From: an uncultured Eubacteriales bacterium
Lineage (GTDB): Bacteria > Bacillota > Clostridia > Oscillospirales > Ruminococcaceae
Length of the DNA: 7,271 nucleotides
Direction: 5' to 3'
NCBI GenBank assembly: GCA_900318545.1
Contig: ONLC01000106.1
Span: forward strand, 1-7,271
Shown: positions 5,741 to 7,271 of the stretch, one piece after another
How the letters are laid out: the number at the start of each line of letters is the position of its first letter
Position numbering within the stretch: position 1 is the stretch's first letter
Translations under genes and position numbers: made by a program
Notes under the pieces: model-generated
Database searches by the model: none
What the model saw: only the letters and a program-made list of their open reading frames with translations
Told to the model about the DNA's origin: nothing

Positions 5741-7271
5741 ATGGATAAGAAGATATTTGAAGAGCAGCTAAGCTCTGTTTTGAAAAACAACTACAGAAAA
5801 ACTACAGAGACAGCGTCTGTATATGAGCTTCACAATGCAGTTTCTGATGTTGTGATGAACTACATCTCCGAGGACTGGGACAAAAGCCGTGAGGCTCATC
5901 TCGGAAAAAGGCGTGCCTGTTACCTGTCTATGGAGTTCCTTATGGGAAGGGCAGTGCAGAATAATATTCTCTGTCTTGGACTTACAGACACGGTCGATGA
6001 GGCTTTGAAGGCTCACGGAAGAAGCCTTGCGGAGCTTGAAGAGATCGAAGACGCTGCACTCGGAAACGGCGGCCTCGGCAGACTTGCTGCCTGCTTTTTA
6101 GACTCGGCGGCAACTCTTGATCTGCCCCTTGACGGCTACGGCATAAGATACAGGTACGGGCTTTTCAAACAGAAGATAGTTGACGGCTTCCAGAGAGAAG
6201 AGGCTGATGACTGGACAGCTCACGGAGATCCCTGGTCGGTAAGAAATGAAGCCGAAGCAGTCAACGTTGTATACTCTGATATGACTGTCAAGGCTGTGCC
6301 CTACGATATGCCGATAATCGGCTTCGGCACAAAGAACGTGGGAACGCTTCGTCTGTGGCAGGCTGAGAGCGACGCAGGCTTTGACTTCCTTGCTTTTGAC
6401 AGCGGAAACTATGACGGTGCAGTAAAGGCTAAGAACGATGCTGAGAACATCTCAAAGGTGCTCTATCCGAACGACAACTCCGAGGAGGGTAAGATACTCA
6501 GGCTAAGACAGGAGTATTTCTTCTCGTCGGCATCTATTACAGATATTCTCAGAAAGCATATTGCAAAGCACGGCACGCTTGATACTCTCGCTGAGTTTGT
6601 GACCGTACAGCTTAATGATACTCACCCTGTTATCTCTGTTCCCGAGCTTATAAGACAGCTTATGAAGGAGCATGGCTTCACCTTTGAAAAGGCTTTTGAA
6701 ACTGCTCAGAAGGTATTTAATTACACCAACCACACTATTATGGCTGAGGCTCTCGAAAAGTGGCCGAGCAGTATGGTTGAGAAGCTTCTGCCCGAGGTTT
6801 ACGGCGTTATCCTTATGATAAATGAGAGATTTATCAAGGATATGTATAAGCTTGGCAAGGACAGAAAGTTTATCACATCTATGCAGCCTGTTGCTGACGG
6901 CACTGTAAGAATGGCTTTCATGGCTATCTATGTGTCAAGCTATGTGAACGGTGTTGCGGCAATCCACACTGAGATACTCAAAAACGATGCTCTGAAGGAT
7001 TGGTATGAGCTCTACCCCGAGCGTTTCCAGAACAAGACAAACGGCATAACCCAAAGACGCTGGCTGGCTCTTTGCAACCCCGAGCTTTCGGCACTTATCA
7101 CAAAGCTTTTAGGCACTGCCGACTGGGTGAAGAACGCAGAGCTTCTGAGAGGACTTGAAAAGTATGCCGATGACGAGGCTGTCCTCAGAGAGTTTATGGC
7201 TGTCAAGGAAGCTAAGAAGTGCCAGCTTGCAGAATTTATCAAGGAGCATGACGGCGTTGAGATAGACCCGA
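5741..7271 (+). CDS. glgP: Glycogen/maltodextrin phosphorylase (GT35), 3' end outside window
   Basis: The frame is open from ATG 5741 to the window edge, giving the first 510 residues of a family that usually runs to about 750-850. The enzyme phosphorolyses alpha-1,4-glucan ends to glucose-1-phosphate using pyridoxal phosphate. Visible motifs: Y-L-S-M-E-F-L-M-G-R at 61-70; the glycine-rich L-G-N-G-G-L-G-R at 107-114, followed by the D-L-P-L-D-G-Y-G-I-R-Y stretch; Q-L-N-D-T-H-P at 290-296; Y-T-N-H-T; V-N-G-V-A-A-I-H-T-E; and N-K-T-N-G-I-T-Q-R-R-W at 431-441. In the last motif Gln replaces the Pro of many relatives. The cofactor-binding lysine and phosphate site lie beyond the window, so activity cannot be confirmed here. 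The short N-terminus lacks room for the phosphorylation segment of animal phosphorylases. The gene follows malQ by 13 bases; together they degrade glycogen or maltodextrin. No debranching enzyme is in view. Confidence 0.94.
   Translation, partial: MDKKIFEEQLSSVLKNNYRKTTETASVYELHNAVSDVVMNYISEDWDKSREAHLGKRRACYLSMEFLMGRAVQNNILCLGLTDTVDEALKAHGRSLAELEEIEDAALGNGGLGRLAACFLDSAATLDLPLDGYGIRYRYGLFKQKIVDGFQREEADDWTAHGDPWSVRNEAEAVNVVYSDMTVKAVPYDMPIIGFGTKNVGTLRLWQAESDAGFDFLAFDSGNYDGAVKAKNDAENISKVLYPNDNSEEGKILRLRQEYFFSSASITDILRKHIAKHGTLDTLAEFVTVQLNDTHPVISVPELIRQLMKEHGFTFEKAFETAQKVFNYTNHTIMAEALEKWPSSMVEKLLPEVYGVILMINERFIKDMYKLGKDRKFITSMQPVADGTVRMAFMAIYVSSYVNGVAAIHTEILKNDALKDWYELYPERFQNKTNGITQRRWLALCNPELSALITKLLGTADWVKNAELLRGLEKYADDEAVLREFMAVKEAKKCQLAEFIKEHDGVEIDP

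Noticed and set aside
7012..7242. Minus-strand 76-codon frame near the right edge
   Set aside because: It is antisense to the conserved part of glgP, which stays open to the window end on the + strand.

Overview
The window looks like a chromosomal segment from a low-to-moderate G+C anaerobic Firmicute, most likely a Ruminococcus-type member of the Clostridia. The grounds are clostridial-type ribosome binding sites, heavy use of AGA for Arg and ATA for Ile, tight gene packing, and the resemblance of the proteins to clostridial families. The genus is an inference and no species can be named. All genes read on the + strand.

Layout: (1) bases 2-106 hold the last 34 codons of a gene that resembles the ATPase of a polysaccharide-export ABC transporter. 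(2) Bases 107-253 are a non-coding gap with two 14-bp tandem repeats, a GC-rich hairpin, AT-rich possible promoter sequence and a perfect 14-bp palindrome just upstream of the next gene. (3) Bases 254-4179 form a tightly packed three-gene run: a GH36 (alpha-galactosidase-type) glycoside hydrolase; a class II CCA-adding tRNA nucleotidyltransferase with an HD domain, 4 nt downstream; and a VanZ-family membrane protein that starts at TTG inside the end of cca. (4) Bases 4180-4236 carry a perfect TATAAT box and a small inverted repeat that contains the Shine-Dalgarno sequence of malQ. (5) Bases 4237-7271 hold a glycogen/maltodextrin mobilisation pair: malQ (GH77 4-alpha-glucanotransferase), then 13 nt later glgP (glycogen/maltodextrin phosphorylase), cut by the window edge after 510 codons.

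How the genes fit together: GlgP and MalQ form a standard pathway. The phosphorylase shortens alpha-1,4-glucan chains to glucose-1-phosphate, and MalQ rebuilds the short leftovers into longer chains plus glucose. The GH36 enzyme has no signal peptide, so it would act on imported alpha-linked oligosaccharides in the cytoplasm. The cca and vanZ-like genes have no obvious metabolic link to it and seem to be joined only by transcription. Most of the window is ordinary housekeeping and carbohydrate metabolism. I found no CRISPR array, transposase, phage gene, tRNA, rRNA or convincing new multi-gene system. The points worth a second look are small regulatory features and the non-standard active-site motifs of the GH36 protein.
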